Notes: generated by a model from the letters alone, not told the origin. Shown: positions 10,429 to 22,156, counted from the first letter of the stretch. The stretch is DNA of 64,000 bases from Carya illinoinensis (GCF_018687715.1 NC_056766.1:19885001-19949000), one strand, 5' to 3'. Made by a program: numbers and translations.

Positions 10429-12443
10429 AAGGAGGAATATTGTGCCTAAACAAATTTTTAGCAAGATTAATAATTTATTTAGCACCTTTTTCTAAGGTTC
10501 GTCGGAAGGACGACCAAGGAGGAAATGAGTGAGTTGGGATTCAGTTTGCAAGCCCGTCGATAAAGGTGGTGTAGGGTTCAGAAATATTGTGGATGTCTAT
10601 AGCTCCCTTAAATTCAAATTTGCTTGGAAGTTCCTCTCGGAGGATACTTTATGGTCTCGTTTCTTTAAAGCCAAGTATGTGAAGTATCATCATTTCTCTC
10701 TTGTTGATTCATCTAAAGGCTCTAGATTTTGGAATATGCTTATTAAATCAATTCATCGTGTTGTTGATAAATCGATCTGGCATGTGAAAGAAGGGAATTT
10801 ATCCTTTTGGCATGATAAGTGGATGGACTCTGGTCCCTTATGCCAAGTTGTACAGATTACTGATTTTTCCCTTTTAAAAATAAAAGACTGTATGGTGGAG
10901 CATAGTTGGGATGTGGACTTGATTGTTCACGTAGTGGGATAGGAGGTTGCTGATGATATTCCTTTTAATGTTGGTGGTATCGAGTCTAGAACGGATATGT
11001 TAATATGGCTTAGTAGTAGGGATGAGAGGTTTTCAACAGCAAGTGCTTGGGATTGGATTCATGTTTCAATTCTGAAGCATCAATGGATAGACTGGATTTG
11101 GCATTCTGCCTTACCAAGGAAATTTTCAGTTGTTCTATAGAAGGCAATGAACAATAGTCTAAGTGTGGATGAGAGGATTAGGCATATTGGCATCTCTTTG
11201 GTGTCTAAATGTGAATGTTGTCGACATGGTGGTTTTGAAGATCTTAATCATGTTCTTTACAGTGGTGAGATTGCAACTTGACTTTGGAAAATGTGCTCTA
11301 ATTTCTTGGTTGTTCCTTATGTGGCTAATTGGTCTTGGTTGGCAACTATTGAAGCTTGGTTTCGAATAACTTAGAAGTCCTCAAAGACTGTTAGTTTAAT
11401 TGGACTGGTTCCATCTATTTTAGTATGGAATCTATGGATGCGGAGGTGTTCGTCACATATGGAAGGACGTAAGGATTGCATTAATATTTTGTGGAGGAAG
11501 GTTAAATACTAGCTACATTGGGTTGGTTTGAGGCTTAGGGAGGTTGAGAAACTACATGACTATGACAAAGAAATCTAGAAGATTTAAATCTGCCGACTAT
11601 TTCTTTTTCAAAAACTAAGTTTATGGCAGTATCTTGGGAGAAGTTGGAGGTGGGCTGGTTTAAATTAAACATGGATGGTAGTAGTTTGGCGAACCTGGGA
11701 GAGTCAAGTGTTGGAGGGCTGATTAGAGACCATGAAGGCAATATGGTTGTTGCTTTTTTTGACTATATTGGTGTTGGGTCGAATAATAAAGCTGAGTTGC
11801 TAGGGGTGTTGTATGGTTTGCGCATATGCAAGGCTCAAGGATTCATGAATATTGTGGTTGAACTAGACTCGTCTCTAATTTGTAATTGGCTAGAGAAAGG
11901 TAGATGTCAGGTTTGTTGCTTGGAGGATTTTTGGGAGGAACTCACCTTGATCATCCGTGACCTTAATATTCGATCTCAAGATGTGTTTAGAGAGGGTAAT
12001 AAAGCTACGACCTGGCTTGCTAAGGGTGGGAGTGCAGGGCTGACGTAGGAGTTTTTGCGGCTGGATAAATGTGGTTTACCATGCCTTCGAATGAGGTAAG
12101 CGTGGTTGTGAAGGGTTGAAGCTGGTTTGCTGGTGTTCATTTACATGAGATTGGATGGTTTACAGAAGAGTTTGACGTGGTGTTCTCATTGGTGCAGATA
12201 TAGCCTGATTTGGTATTCATTGTATAGGTTTTTTTACTAAGTCCTGGTTATGTTTATTTTTTGGGTGTTGGTTTTTATTTTATTTGTTTTTAGTTCTTGG
12301 TTCATGGGATACATGTAAATCCTGTGGATCTTGAATGTTGCCAAGGTATTTCTTCGCCATAAGTAAGGTTTTTTTAATAAATGTGGGCTGGGATCATTTG
12401 TGGACATGTGACCTTGTCTCTTTAAAAAAAAATATAAAAGAAA
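10429..12443 (+). mobile_element. LINE (non-LTR retrotransposon), 5'-truncated, with 18-bp target duplication
   Basis: The body is flanked by AGGCACATAAGAACATCC (10411-10428) and AGGCATATAAGAACATCC (12444-12461), an 18-bp target duplication with one mismatch. The right copy follows directly after an A-rich tail (12424-12443). The 5' end is truncated inside the reverse transcriptase, as usual for LINEs. The 3' end has the phrase TGGACATGTGACCTT just before the tail, also present in the LINE at 51956-53515, so both belong to one family. Confidence 0.92.
10445..12046 (+). pseudogene. LINE ORF2 remnant: reverse transcriptase tail, zinc-binding zf-RVT region, RNase H
   Basis: The first part (VSWDSVCKPVDKGGVGFRN, about 10528-10590) is the conserved tail of plant LINE reverse transcriptase. 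It continues with FWHDKWMDSGPL and a zf-RVT-type region near 11160-11290 (ERIRHIGISLVSKCECC in mixed frames). The RNase H domain occupies 11623-12046: WFKLNMDGSS has the first catalytic D, NNKAELLG the E, VVELDSSL the second D, and REGNKATTWLAK the end. Stops and frame changes occur between 10940 and 11620. Complete plant L1 ORF2 proteins exceed 1200 residues; only the last third is left. Confidence 0.85.
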
Positions 12444-12461
12444 AGGCATATAAGAACATCC

Positions 12462-13250
12462 GATACTCAAAACATGAACTAAATAATAAAAACAAATTAG
12501 ATCTCATAGTTTTTTTTTTTTTTTTTTTCGAGGCTTCTATTCCTTTCGACCAATTATGAAAGTTTAGCCACGCATTGCCATGATGAAAACTCCAAATGAG
12601 AAGTTAGAGAAGAGGGGAGAGAGATGCATCTCTAGTCTGATGATTCCCCCCCCCCCCCCCCCCTCTTTACACATTCATGCCCCTATATTAGAAGCCTACA
12701 AAATCTCCTAAAAATATTCTAAATATTATCCTAAAATAACAATATTCAAATTTGACAAATAAAAGAAAATAATAAAAATAAAATAAAGTCCTAATATAAC
12801 TAGGAAAGTAGTGTTTTTAGCTGGAACTTTCATGCACCCGATCTGAAAACTTCATCAAATAAACCGTGTCAGATCCGTATATTAGAATTGCATGCTAAGG
12901 AGCATTCCAAAACGTCAATAGTGTAGGTGCAGCAACTTCAAGCCCGATGTCAACCTTGATGCAGCTAGTATCTCTCAAAACTCAAAACATGAAAATTGTA
13001 GATATTTTTCTTGGTGTTACATAGTATCTTGAATCATCTCAATCAGAGCTCAGATGAGAGAGTTATGCCTAGATTATGAAACAATATCGAAACCATCCAA
13101 AATCGCCTAATTAGCTTCGTTTTGCATTTAACGCCTCCATTTGCATCCTAAATCAAAATATAAGAATAATAAGTACATTTAGGAACCAAATAAGTATAAA
13201 ATATTAAAAATTAAGGGAAAAAATGACATTTTATATTCTCATCAATGGTG
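12462..13250. other. Non-coding repeat, right half, with poly-T and poly-C tracts
   Basis: Continuation of 9850-10410 after the LINE. It holds a T-run at 12511-12528 and a C-run of about 17 at 12647-12663. No coding potential is seen. Confidence 0.4.
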
Positions 13251-13387
13251 GAAAAAATAGCATTTTTTCTACCCTAAAAGTATATTTTAGGGACAAAAAA
13301 GAATTCATTTCCAAAAAATCTTAAAGATGAAAATGGCATTTTTTTTCAAGATGAAAATGGCCCCAAAAAGTTCCATCTCTTGTAGTG

Positions 13388-13960
13388 GATCATAAAACCT
13401 CGTTTTCCTAAAATTCCATTCTTGTTTTGTCCATTTGAAGCCATCCAATAAACCTTCTCTTCACATTGCATTCAAGATTTGATATTTTTTAAACTGAAAT
13501 ATGTCGATAGCGACTCCATTTAACTTAAGTTGATCTTGGTATCTTGGCCAAAGGATACCTATGTCACAATAATCCTTCTATAAAACATTTTAGTAGTGCT
13601 TCTTTATTTTGATTGGAATTCAAATAATGAATCATAGCACAAGGAGCCGTCTCCTTACGTTTTTGTTAAGAAAAAAAGAATACAATAGAGTAGCCTATAT
13701 TTATATTAGTTAATTAAAGAGCTCAATGCAAAAAATATATGAATCATATTTGAATAAGAATGTAATTTATATATATGCACACACATATAGGTAGCATTTA
13801 CAACATTGATTACTGTGTGCTATTTTGTAGAAAGAAAAAGATATTATTTGTTCTACATAGAATGATAGTATATAATTAATTACTTAATAGTAATAGAAGT
13901 TTACCATTTAAGCAATACGATGGTCATAAGGAGTGTAAATGATAATATTTCTAGTGGCAA
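13388..13960. other. Spacer between CACTA end and second copia LTR
   Basis: AT-rich sequence without a recognisable gene or repeat boundary. Confidence 0.4.
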
Positions 13961-14215
13961 TGTTAATCATGATTGCTCAGCACCTCTGGAAGATAATCAT
14001 CTTAAGTTGGAGAAGGATACATGTCATATGGATAAATCACAACTAGAGTCAATAGTCAAGTAACCCTCATTTATTGTATTGTTATGGTCTCCTAGTTACA
14101 TGTGTAGAGTCCTAGCCAATAACTATGTTTTGATAACGTACACTTCTTTATTAATGAACAAGGCTTCATAGTATGGATGAATAAGAAATATTCAACCAAA
14201 CTTAGTTTCTTAACA
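13961..14215 (+). repeat. 5' LTR of the second copia element
   Basis: The stretch starts TGTTAATCATG and ends GTTTCTTAACA, giving the short inverted repeat TGTTAA/TTAACA. It is 255 bp and lies directly before a primer-binding site. Flanking bases GGCAA (13956-13960) would be the left target duplication; no 3' LTR was found to confirm. Confidence 0.75.
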
Positions 14216-14229
14216 TGGTATCAAGAGCC
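14216..14229 (+). promoter_or_regulatory. Primer-binding site (initiator tRNA-Met type)
   Basis: TGGTATCAAGAGCC directly follows the LTR end. It matches the usual TGGTATCAGAGC primer site of copia elements with one extra A. This fixes the LTR boundary at 14215. Confidence 0.85.
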
Positions 14230-15933
14230 AATGACTAATGTCAAATTTTCAAAGGTAGACCCTCCTTCTTCTTCCTCTAAATCTCAATTTGTTTCCTCTA
14301 TTTCTTTAACCCACCCATTCTTTTCATCAAACACTTTATCTACATCATCTTCTACTCATTTTCCCAATTCTATCACAATTAAACTAATCCGTGAAAACTA
14401 TTTATTGTGGAAGGCATAGGTTGTCCCTTACCTTAGAGGTCTCTACATTTTCAACTATGTTGATGGCTCCATGCCCTTCTTAGGCCATCACCACACCCAC
14501 CAATCAAACTATTCCCAGTCTAGCTTACACGCAATGGATACTACAAGACCAACTAATTCTCAGTGCCTCGAACTCGCCTCTCTTTGAGCCGATGCTCACA
14601 TATGTCACCAAATGCTCAACATCTCGATAATTCTAGATTACTTTGGAGAGGATGTTCATGTCCACCTCTCGGGCTCATCTGAAGAATCTGCACTACCAAC
14701 TTACAACTCTTAAGAAGGGAAATTCTTAAATCTCAGATTATTTCCACAAATTCACCAATTCGGCTGACACACTTGCTACTACATGAACCTCTAAATGACT
14801 TTGAATTGGTCTCTTTTCTGCTGGCTAGATTTGTCCCTGAGTAAGACTCCTTTGTCACCTCAGTTACCACACAAGTTGAACTCATCTCTCTAGAGGATCT
14901 CTATGGCCAAATGCTTACTCATGAACTTCAACTTCACACCACCAACCATTTATTAATCTATCCTTTGCTAGTGCAAACTTCCCTACTCATAATGGAAACT
15001 CTCGTGGAGGGCATTCTCTTGCCCCTAGTGGTTGTGGTGCTCCCTTCAACCCACATTACTTTGCCCAAGGATGAGAGCGTAGTTGTGATGCCTTATCCTC
15101 CTTCAACTCTCAATGATTCATCTATCAAGTGTGTAATCACGTTTTCCACACTACTCTTTATGCTAAAATTTGATAAGACATATCAATGTGAGGCCCCACT
15201 TGGTATGCAAGCTTACTTCTCTGCCCTTTCACAACAATTAGATGGTAATTGGTACCCACGAACTCTCGTGCTTCCCACCACGTCACACCTGATTTGGCTA
15301 ATCTAAATATCAAGGCAGAAGAGTATGGTGGTTTTAATAAGGTTCATATCAATAATGCCTTTGCTTTGCCCATTAAACATTTTGGCACAACCGTCCTCTC
15401 TACACCTAGAATTTTCCTTCTCCTACATAATCTTCTTCATGTTTCCTCCCTTACAAAGTATTTACTATCTGTTAATAAATTCACAGCTAACACTAACACC
15501 TTCTTTGAATTTCATCCTACTTAATTTTTTTTTTTTTTTTGTAAAGGATTAGGCCATGAGGAAAAATCTATTGTGTGGGCCAAGTAAAAATGGGCTTTAC
15601 ACTTTTCATTCATCCCTGAATGATCATTGTCCCTCTGTCCTTGTCGGTGAACATAACTCTCCCTCTCAATGGCACTCGTGACTTGGCCATCCAATGCTCA
15701 AAGATGTTTAGTGTGTCCTATCTAAGTTCTCTACACCTATCTCTTGAGATAGTCGTAATTCTTCTTGTCTTGCTTGTCTTAGTTCTAAGAGTAAGCAACT
15801 ATCTTTGTCTGCATCTTGTAACCATCTGGATTTAATTTTGCAATGATGTTTGGGGCCCGTTTCCCATTATCTCTTATAAAGCATTTCATTATTATGTTTC
15901 TTGTTTGGATTCTTATAGTCAATATACATGGCT
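14230..15933 (+). pseudogene. Second copia element: gag, protease and integrase N-terminal relics
   Basis: Gag begins with the copia N-terminus (ITIKLIRENYLLWKA near 14373-14418) and runs on in broken frames. The protease/pre-integrase part lies at 15249-15520: HHVTPDLANLN, then LLHVSSLTKYLLSVNKF and FFEFHPT. The protease catalytic aspartate is lost (NSRASHH where DSGATHH is expected). The GAG-pre box follows near 15665 (QWHSR with a frame change). The integrase N-terminus near 15840-15933 reads NDVWGPFPIISYKAFHYYVSC, then YTW. At 15934 it is cut by the solo LTR and resumes at 18231. Confidence 0.8.
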
Positions 15934-18230
15934 TGTGAAGCCCAGCCCATATGAAGCCCAAGTCTGGAAATGCATGTCCTTTTAGTGAGGTGGAGCCTAA
16001 ATATGTAATTTAAGTGGGTTCCTTTTAGTGTGAGTGAAGGCAAGATTATGGCCCAGCCAGTGTGTGAGCCCATTAGCTTATGAGAAATGCCCAACGCTCT
16101 CACACTCTTTCTTCATATGTTGGTCTTGGCTGCCAGATAATAGAAAACCCTAACTTTCCTTTCTTGTACTTTCTTCTTTTTCCCCCACCCTTCTCCTATG
16201 ACACACCACCCCTAAAACTCATTCTCTCCCATTTTCTTCTTCATGCCACTATGACCTTGCCGCTGCTGCCTCTTGCACTATCCGACCATCATAACTCTTC
16301 CTTGTTGTTTGCTCCTCTGATCCATCCCCCCCTTTTCCTCTGTGGGTCTTGGCTACCAGCCCAAACACCACGTTTTTGTCGTCCATCTGTTCTTATCATG
16401 CCACTTTCCAAGTCTCACCACCTTTTATCATCATCAAGCTCCTCCATCTTCCTCTTCGATTTCTTGCCATCTCTCTCTCTCTCTCTCTCAAATTTGACAT
16501 TGCAACCACCATCCACCATCATTTGACCTCAAGGATATGTAGATCTATCATGGATCTCAACTAGCCCTCATATCTGTCATTGCACAGTGTCCTCATCCAC
16601 GCCGGTCATCATTGCTTCCCTTTCTCATATCTATTGACCACTCTGTCTCATAGTTCTTTTGCTGCCCACCGCTATGTGAGCCATTTTCTCCACCCTCCTT
16701 TTTGTGGGTTTGACCACCCTTAAGTGTTTTCCTGTCCATAGGTTCTTATTAATTTGCTCAGATCCACCTTCACCATAGTGCGTCACTACTATCGTTGCTT
16801 CATTTGTAAGTCGTTCATCACTTTTTAGTAAATTAAATCTTACTTGAGTATTGTAACATTTAATTCATTGATTTTTCCAACTCCTAGAAATGTGCACACT
16901 CACTCATGAGATCTCTTAGACTATGCACTTGGTTATCCAGAAAATTTTGTTATGCATTGTAAGTAAAATCCTAGACCGATTCTTGGAATACTAACATTAA
17001 AAAATGGTTAATTTGTGTTTTATTATAATTTGATTGCAAATAGAAAAGTGGTCGGCGGCCCTATGGAGCTTTGGGATGAAAGGGTATTTGGTAATGAGTT
17101 GTTGGTCAAGGGCCATGTGAAGTGTTGGAAAATTGCGTGTAGTTGTGAAAATGTGAAATTGTGAAATTTTTGTTGTTATATTATGTTTGTTTTCATACTT
17201 TTCTATGCCATGTCATTCAATAATTGCTTGTTACATAATTGCATTTTATTTATTGCATGTCATTAAATTGTATGAATTGTGCTCTATTTTGCGGGTGTGT
17301 ATATTATGACCCAAGCTAGGATGAGACATTATCTAGGTGGAGCTCTTTTGGTCATTTAAGACCGTGTAAACTTGACTGACATCCCCTAGGTTGTTATCGA
17401 GTGACAATGGGTTTGGACAAGATAGTAATGCTCTCGTGCCAACTCCGTCGCCTCTCTACTGACAGAGGCTAGAGGATGCATGTTCATGTAAATAATGAGC
17501 GTGAAATTGAGTATCACTCGTTATGAAATTATACACATGATTGTTACTCATGGTGTGATGAAGGGAGCAAGGGTGTGCGCATGGTCCTTATGGGAGACCA
17601 TGGTGCATGCGTAATTAAATGGATACTTTAAAAATAGAAATGTGGATTTTTGGAGTGCATAGCTTTTCTGTAAATTGTTGAGAAGGATATTGGCTTTCTG
17701 GAATTTTGGTAAATCTCATTTTTTTCCCAAAAGTTGTGGTATGTCCACTTTTTCCGTATTTGTATTTTTGGGTGTCATTTTATTAGCTTTACTTGTTGAG
17801 ATTGCAAAATCTCATTGTGGTGTCCCTACCTATAGTTCTGCAAAACAGAATTGTAAATTTTGATGAAGAGGATAGTTACGAATTTGGAGGATCGGTTCCT
17901 CCTAAGGAATGAAGACTTAGTTTCCTTCCCCCTTATATAGCATTGTTTGGTGTTTTCTTTTCAATTAGTCAGCTGATTGTATAAACTTTTATGTAGGGGA
18001 TTGGAAGACTAGTGGCTTATGAATTATTTTATTAGAATTGTAATTTGAATTTCTGGTACTATTAATTCACTACCCCTTATTATTTTTTCAATGTGAATTC
18101 ATTGTACGCTTTTATTGAACATGGAAGCACACACTGTTTTCATGCTATGTAAGGGATGTTTGACCCAAGTGGCCAACATCTCAGCATCACGACTCTTACC
18201 TGAATGCAAGTGGGGACCGAGGGTGCCACA
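15934..18230. mobile_element. Solo LTR (about 2.3 kb) inserted in copia integrase, perfect 5-bp target duplication
   Basis: The insertion starts TGTGAAGCCC and ends GGGTGCCACA (TGTG...CACA). It is flanked on both sides by TGGCT (15929-15933 and 18231-18235). Removing it joins the copia integrase codons for YTWL to the next block. It has no coding region, primer site or second LTR, so it is best read as a solo LTR left by unequal recombination. It contains a CT-rich tract (16466-16491). A segment near 17800-17860 (AATCTCATTGTGGTGTCCC, then TTGTAAATTTTGAT) resembles 20405-20460, so the two are related. The large size suggests a long-LTR Ty3/gypsy lineage (Tekay/Del or Tat), but I cannot decide which. 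Confidence 0.85.
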
Positions 18231-18606
18231 TGGCTTTAACCAATTTCTTGCAAAAGTAATGCCAAGTTCTTTTTCTTCAATTTAAACCATTTGTATAACG
18301 TTTCTTCAATCTTTAATCTCAAAATCAAATCGCTTCAATTTGATTGGGGTGGTGAATACATGCCCCTATCCACTTTGCTTGTCTCTTTTGGCATCACCAG
18401 TCACTTCTCCTGTCCACATACACATAAACAAAATGGCTCCATTGAACATAAGCATCGTCACATCGTCGAAACAATACTTGGTATTTTACATCATAGTCAT
18501 GTCTCAATCCAATTTTGGGATGATGCCTTCCAACTAGCTTGCTATCTCATAAATCACATGTCCACCCCACTCCTTCAACACACCTTACAATTTCAAAAAC
18601 TCTTTT
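18231..18606 (+). pseudogene. Second copia element: integrase core, right part
   Basis: After the solo LTR the integrase frame resumes: LKIKSLQFDWGGEYMP (second catalytic D, here with D-W-G-G-E-Y), FGITSHFSCPHTHKQNGSIEHKHRHIVET (carrying the E, normally NGxxERKHR) and INHMSTPLL near 18560. Homology stops at about 18606, where a 42-bp repeat array begins. Reverse transcriptase and 3' LTR are absent. Confidence 0.8.
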
Positions 18607-18890
18607 GGAAGCCCAAAAGAGGCTGCCCAAGAAGTGGTCGGTGACTTGGGAAGCCCAAACTAGGCTGCCCAAGAAGTGGTCGGTGAAGCCACCCTGTTAG
18701 CATCGACTGCAAAATATTTGATAGAAAATATTTGTGATAATAATGATTATTTATGATAAAAATAGATTTATTTTGACAGAAAATTGTCATTTTCGTAGGA
18801 AATAATCGGCTACAAATAAGCAATCTTTTTGTAATATTTGAAGGACCAATCTGAGCTACCCAGAGAGGTGGTTGTCCAAGTGCCATCCCA
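18607..18890. repeat. 42-bp tandem repeat (two good copies plus one diverged), interrupted by a CACTA-type end
   Basis: Two adjacent copies (18607-18648, 18649-18690) share GAAGCCCAAA, AGGCTGCCCAAGAAGTGGTC and GGTGA. A third, diverged copy in the same orientation lies at about 18842-18884 (GGACCAATCTGAGCTACCCA, then GAGGTGGTTGTCCAAG). Between copies 2 and 3, 18700-18842 holds AT-rich sequence whose right end, read on the minus strand (ATTACAAAAAGATTGCTTAT), closely resembles 30850-30870. Confidence 0.65.
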
Positions 18891-19849
18891 CTTGTTGGCC
18901 ACCCACGACGAGTGTTTTTGCTCTTTATTTTTTAACAAATTATTTAAAAAAAATTATTTATCTTTTATCTTGTCTTAGTTGATTTTTTTTTTCAAGTTCT
19001 TAAGTTCATTACTTTAGGGTAGATTTTATTTTTATGTGTTTTTACTTTACTATTTTTTTTTTCAATAGTTTGGGGTGGGTAGGGAACCTTTCTTCCAAAA
19101 AGCCATTATACGTAAGATTTCAAAGTTTTTCTATACTCAACTTTCAACAGAAAAGCCATTAATAAGTTAGGAACTTTTCTCCAGTGACATTGGGAGGATA
19201 GGACCAAAGCAATAGAAGAGACCCCTCCTGCAGAAGAAAGGCAGACAATAAGAAGATAGTTGGACAGGCAAAGTGCAGCTAGTCTAGGAGAAGGATGAGT
19301 GGCATTATGTAGAAAGATTAGCAGACCCTTATTAGGGAAATGATTGTAGGATTGGACCTAAGGCAAGTTGTAGAGACGTGCATGCATTGTCCCTATCAAT
19401 CACTCGGTCTCTACCATTCTTCAAGAACAATGGGTAAATGAACAAATGAGATTGAACGTCTCTCATTCAACCATATATGGAGTCAAATGGATGTCAAAAC
19501 TATGATTAACAATCCCAAGATATAAAAGACATTGAGCAAAAGTCAAAATCTCACTTTTGAGGTTGAAAGGCATTTATTCTCTCTTCCAATCAATGTTTTC
19601 AAGAAAGCAAGCTACTTCAAAGCTTGTGATGGAAGGACTAGCACTAGTGTTACTGTAATATTATTACTGCTCAGGTAGTTTAACTCCTATGATCATACTA
19701 AGAATGTTGAGTAAATGTTCGTGAGTATGTTGTAAGTTGTTCATAATTTGATATAACTCACCTCTTTCTTACTTGAAAATCCATTCTTCTTCATTTTGTT
19801 CATTGGCTAGTTTGAATGATGTGATTTGATGGTGTGGTTTCGAATATTG
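18891..19849. other. Spacer, no gene recognised
   Basis: AT-rich, with T-runs near 18980 and 19050. I see no coding region. It may be the left part of the LTR relic that follows. Confidence 0.35.
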
Positions 19850-20620
19850 AATCTTATCGTGTGTTTATAATCATGAACAAGTTGAGCAGTCCCGTGCCAG
19901 TCCTATGGCATGTTATCACAAGTTTCATATGAGTAGAGTACTAATTCTCTATGATGATCAGGGTGGAACGTTTTCGTATTTGTCTCACTTAATAACACGG
20001 GTAGAGAGAGTCCACAAGTTGAGCATGCGGAGTGTCCTTGTGTGTGTTAACCAGGTAGAGTGATTTTCCAAGTCAAATGGGTTGGATTTGGTGGATGAGC
20101 TCACAAGTCGGCTGGGTATAGTGATTTCTAGTGTTGGGTAGGTGGAGAAACTTTCCGTCTGTACTTATATGATGAGATAATATGGATTTATGTGAAAAAG
20201 GGTGGTTCCTCACCATATTTATATACTTGAGATTTATTTAGAGATATTTCCTCGCTATGACTATGAATACATGTGGTGATTATTTTTCATGCATAAATAT
20301 GTGGTCATTAATTTACTTAGATGGAACAGTACATGAATATTTATTTATATTGTCTCTTATTAATAATTTTGTCATGGGTTTTAACTTACTTGGATTTTTT
20401 AGAAGTCTCACTGTGGTGGTCTCACTATTGTTTAATTTACCAAAATTGTAGATCTTGATTCTAAAGATTTAGCCAAGGTAGAGTTTCTCAAGGAAGAAGG
20501 ATCAGCCTCACCCAAGGTGTAGGCATTGAGATCTGTCTTTGATTAGTAGTCATTTTGTATTTGTTAAGATGTTTATTTTAGTTAGGCTCGTTGTATTTTG
20601 ATATTTATTTTAGTAGTCAA
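19850..20620 (+). repeat. Degenerate LTR relic (long-LTR chromovirus type)
   Basis: The block near 20400-20470 (AAGTCTCACTGTGGTGGTCTC ... AAAATTGTAGATCTTGAT) is homologous to 17795-17865 of the solo LTR in spacing and wording. 19880-19910 (GAGCAGTCCCGTGCCAGTCC) fits the same LTR type. Ends are not visible. Confidence 0.4.
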
Positions 20621-20814
20621 TTGTAATTTTAAAACATATTTTTCAATTTTTATATTTTAATTAAACTAACTTTTTTATATTTTTTTAGGTTGAAACAAAA
20701 TAATTTAATAGGAATATTGACATGTGTTAGCAGCAAAAGTTTTGTTAACCGACTAAAGTTTTTATGACAAAGATGTGAGTTGCAAAATTTTGAAATTGTA
20801 AATATAAGGCTTGT

Positions 20815-21125
20815 TTGGCCATTGAGTCGAGTTAAAATTATTTGAATTCTTTACAAATAATAGTGAGTTGAGATTATAGAATGAGGTTTGTGGGGCCTAT
20901 TTAAGATGAGTTTAAATTTGTTTAGATATTAAGATTAGTTTAAATGTATTTATTAGAAATTGTAAAAGGTTGTGGGTTCCGTGTATAAATAAATTTTTAA
21001 TTGAAAAAGATTGTGAGTTTCACGTATAAAGATTTTTTAAGTTGAGATGTATTTTGTGATTTAAGAGTTATGTGTTTGAATGTTAATTTAGTTTGAAATT
21101 AAACTGAACTGACGAATCCTAAATG
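20815..21125 (+). repeat. MITE-like repeat (diverged)
   Basis: It starts GGCTTGTTTGGCCATTGAG and includes GAGTTGAGATTATAGAATGAG, GTTTAGATATTAAGATTAG, two AATTGTAAAAGGTTGTGGGTT-like units and TGTGTTTGAATGTTAATTTAG near its end. Such 'GTTTGG ... GAGATGAG' sequences are common short non-autonomous repeats in tree genomes. No target duplication is identified. Confidence 0.4.
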
Positions 21126-21700
21126 TTACGAGTTAAAAAAAATTGAGCTAGTTTTTTGCCAACCAAGGAAAACCAATCTATTAAAAAGATTAATCGATCC
21201 AAAAATTAATGTGCGCACAACCTAGTGCAATAGGCAGCCTCCAATCATCTATATGGAAGTTTATCCCTCTCTACCATCTTCGTGCAACTTACACTTTCAT
21301 AGTGGCAAGGATCCCCGGAGTAATATGCTTGTAAACTTTAAGACACTTTGTATCTACTTTACTTCAATGGATTTTCCTAGCTAGATAAAAAAAAAATGAA
21401 AATAGAATAGGAAAGAAAAGTGCTATTAGATTATGTGCTATACGATATACCGTAATGATATATAACTTAAAATAATATGCTAATATATTATATATGTAGA
21501 AGCAATCTAATAATCTAATATTCATGCTTATATTATTATGAATATTATTTACAATTTGATGATAAATTTTGAAATCTAATAATCAATATATATGATGTGG
21601 TGTATTTATTATTATTTGATTATAAATAAGTATTTAATAAATAATTATTTAATAATAATAATTATGTCACGTCTTATTTAATGAGATGCAAGTAATATTA
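21126..21700. other. AT-rich upstream region of the isopentenyltransferase gene
   Basis: Simple AT-rich sequence with TAATAATTATT-type words and no coding region. It would form the distal promoter of the gene starting at 22146. Confidence 0.4.
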
Positions 21701-21705
21701 TGGTC

Positions 21706-21728
21706 TATAAAATTTTTATCATATAAAG
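21706..21728 (+). promoter_or_regulatory. TATA-box candidates of the isopentenyltransferase gene
   Basis: TATAAAA at 21706-21712 and TATAAAG at 21722-21728 lie about 420 bases before the start codon. They are followed by a purine-rich stretch and a CT-rich leader (21770-21910). No transcript data are available, so this is positional inference. Confidence 0.4.
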
Positions 21729-22024
21729 GAGAGCTGGTCGCCTAAATTAATAATACGATACAGAGAAGGCAGAGGCAGAGAGAGAAGGGGCAGAGGAAAT
21801 TCCCTCCCATTTCCTTTTACTCCACAATGGCATTCTCCTACTAGAAATCTAAACAACCCTCTCCCTCTTTCACCATTCACGTCTTTTCCCTCTCTCGTTC
21901 TTTGTCTGCACTCTCTTCCCAGGAGAAGTACCATTCCCACTACTACGTACGCAGAACACGCGGACACTCTGTTGGAGACTGCTGTGTCTGCATAACATTT
22001 CGTGTTAGTACTCGAGGTGCCCTT

Positions 22025-22156
22025 ATGCTATTGCAGCAGCAGCAGCAGCAGCACGGTTTGGTCTCGTCATCACCACAACTACAGGGCTCAGCTCAGCAAA
22101 ATCACAGCCTGTCGTCGTCCCAGCTACCGTTAGAGTCTACTCTCTATGACACTTAA
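22025..22156 (+). CDS. Upstream ORF overlapping the isopentenyltransferase start
   Basis: An ATG at 22025 opens a 43-codon frame (MLLQQQQQQHG..., from the CAG run at 22033-22051). It ends at 22154-22156, overlapping the main start codon at 22146 in another frame. A ribosome translating it could not reinitiate at 22146 without backing up, so it could reduce translation of the enzyme. A five-codon upstream ORF (ATG at 21826, stop TAG) may precede it if the leader starts that early. Whether either is translated is unknown. Confidence 0.4.
   Translation: MLLQQQQQQHGLVSSSPQLQGSAQQNHSLSSSQLPLESTLYDT

Larger units (their letters stand above)
7249..13387 (+). mobile_element. CACTA-like DNA transposon remnant, invaded by a LINE
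   Basis: The left end starts CACTACATGAAATTCAAG at 7249. At 13387 a sequence reads, on the minus strand, CACTACAAGAGATGGAAC. The two agree at about two thirds of the first 18 bases, so they may be the paired ends of one 6.1-kb element, but the 3-bp flanks (AAT, GAT) do not match and the subterminal sequence differs. Between 7300 and 9560 there are many copies of a GTTCGAACG/TTTGAACG/CATTCAAA word on both strands, the CACTA subterminal signature. Coding content is an antisense transposon-protein relic. 9850-13250 may be a separate insertion. The left end is solid; the pairing is uncertain. Confidence 0.55.

Noticed and set aside
16080..16526. Open frame of 148 codons in the solo LTR
   Set aside because: Composition-driven (CT-rich) and on a non-coding LTR; ends in a dinucleotide run.
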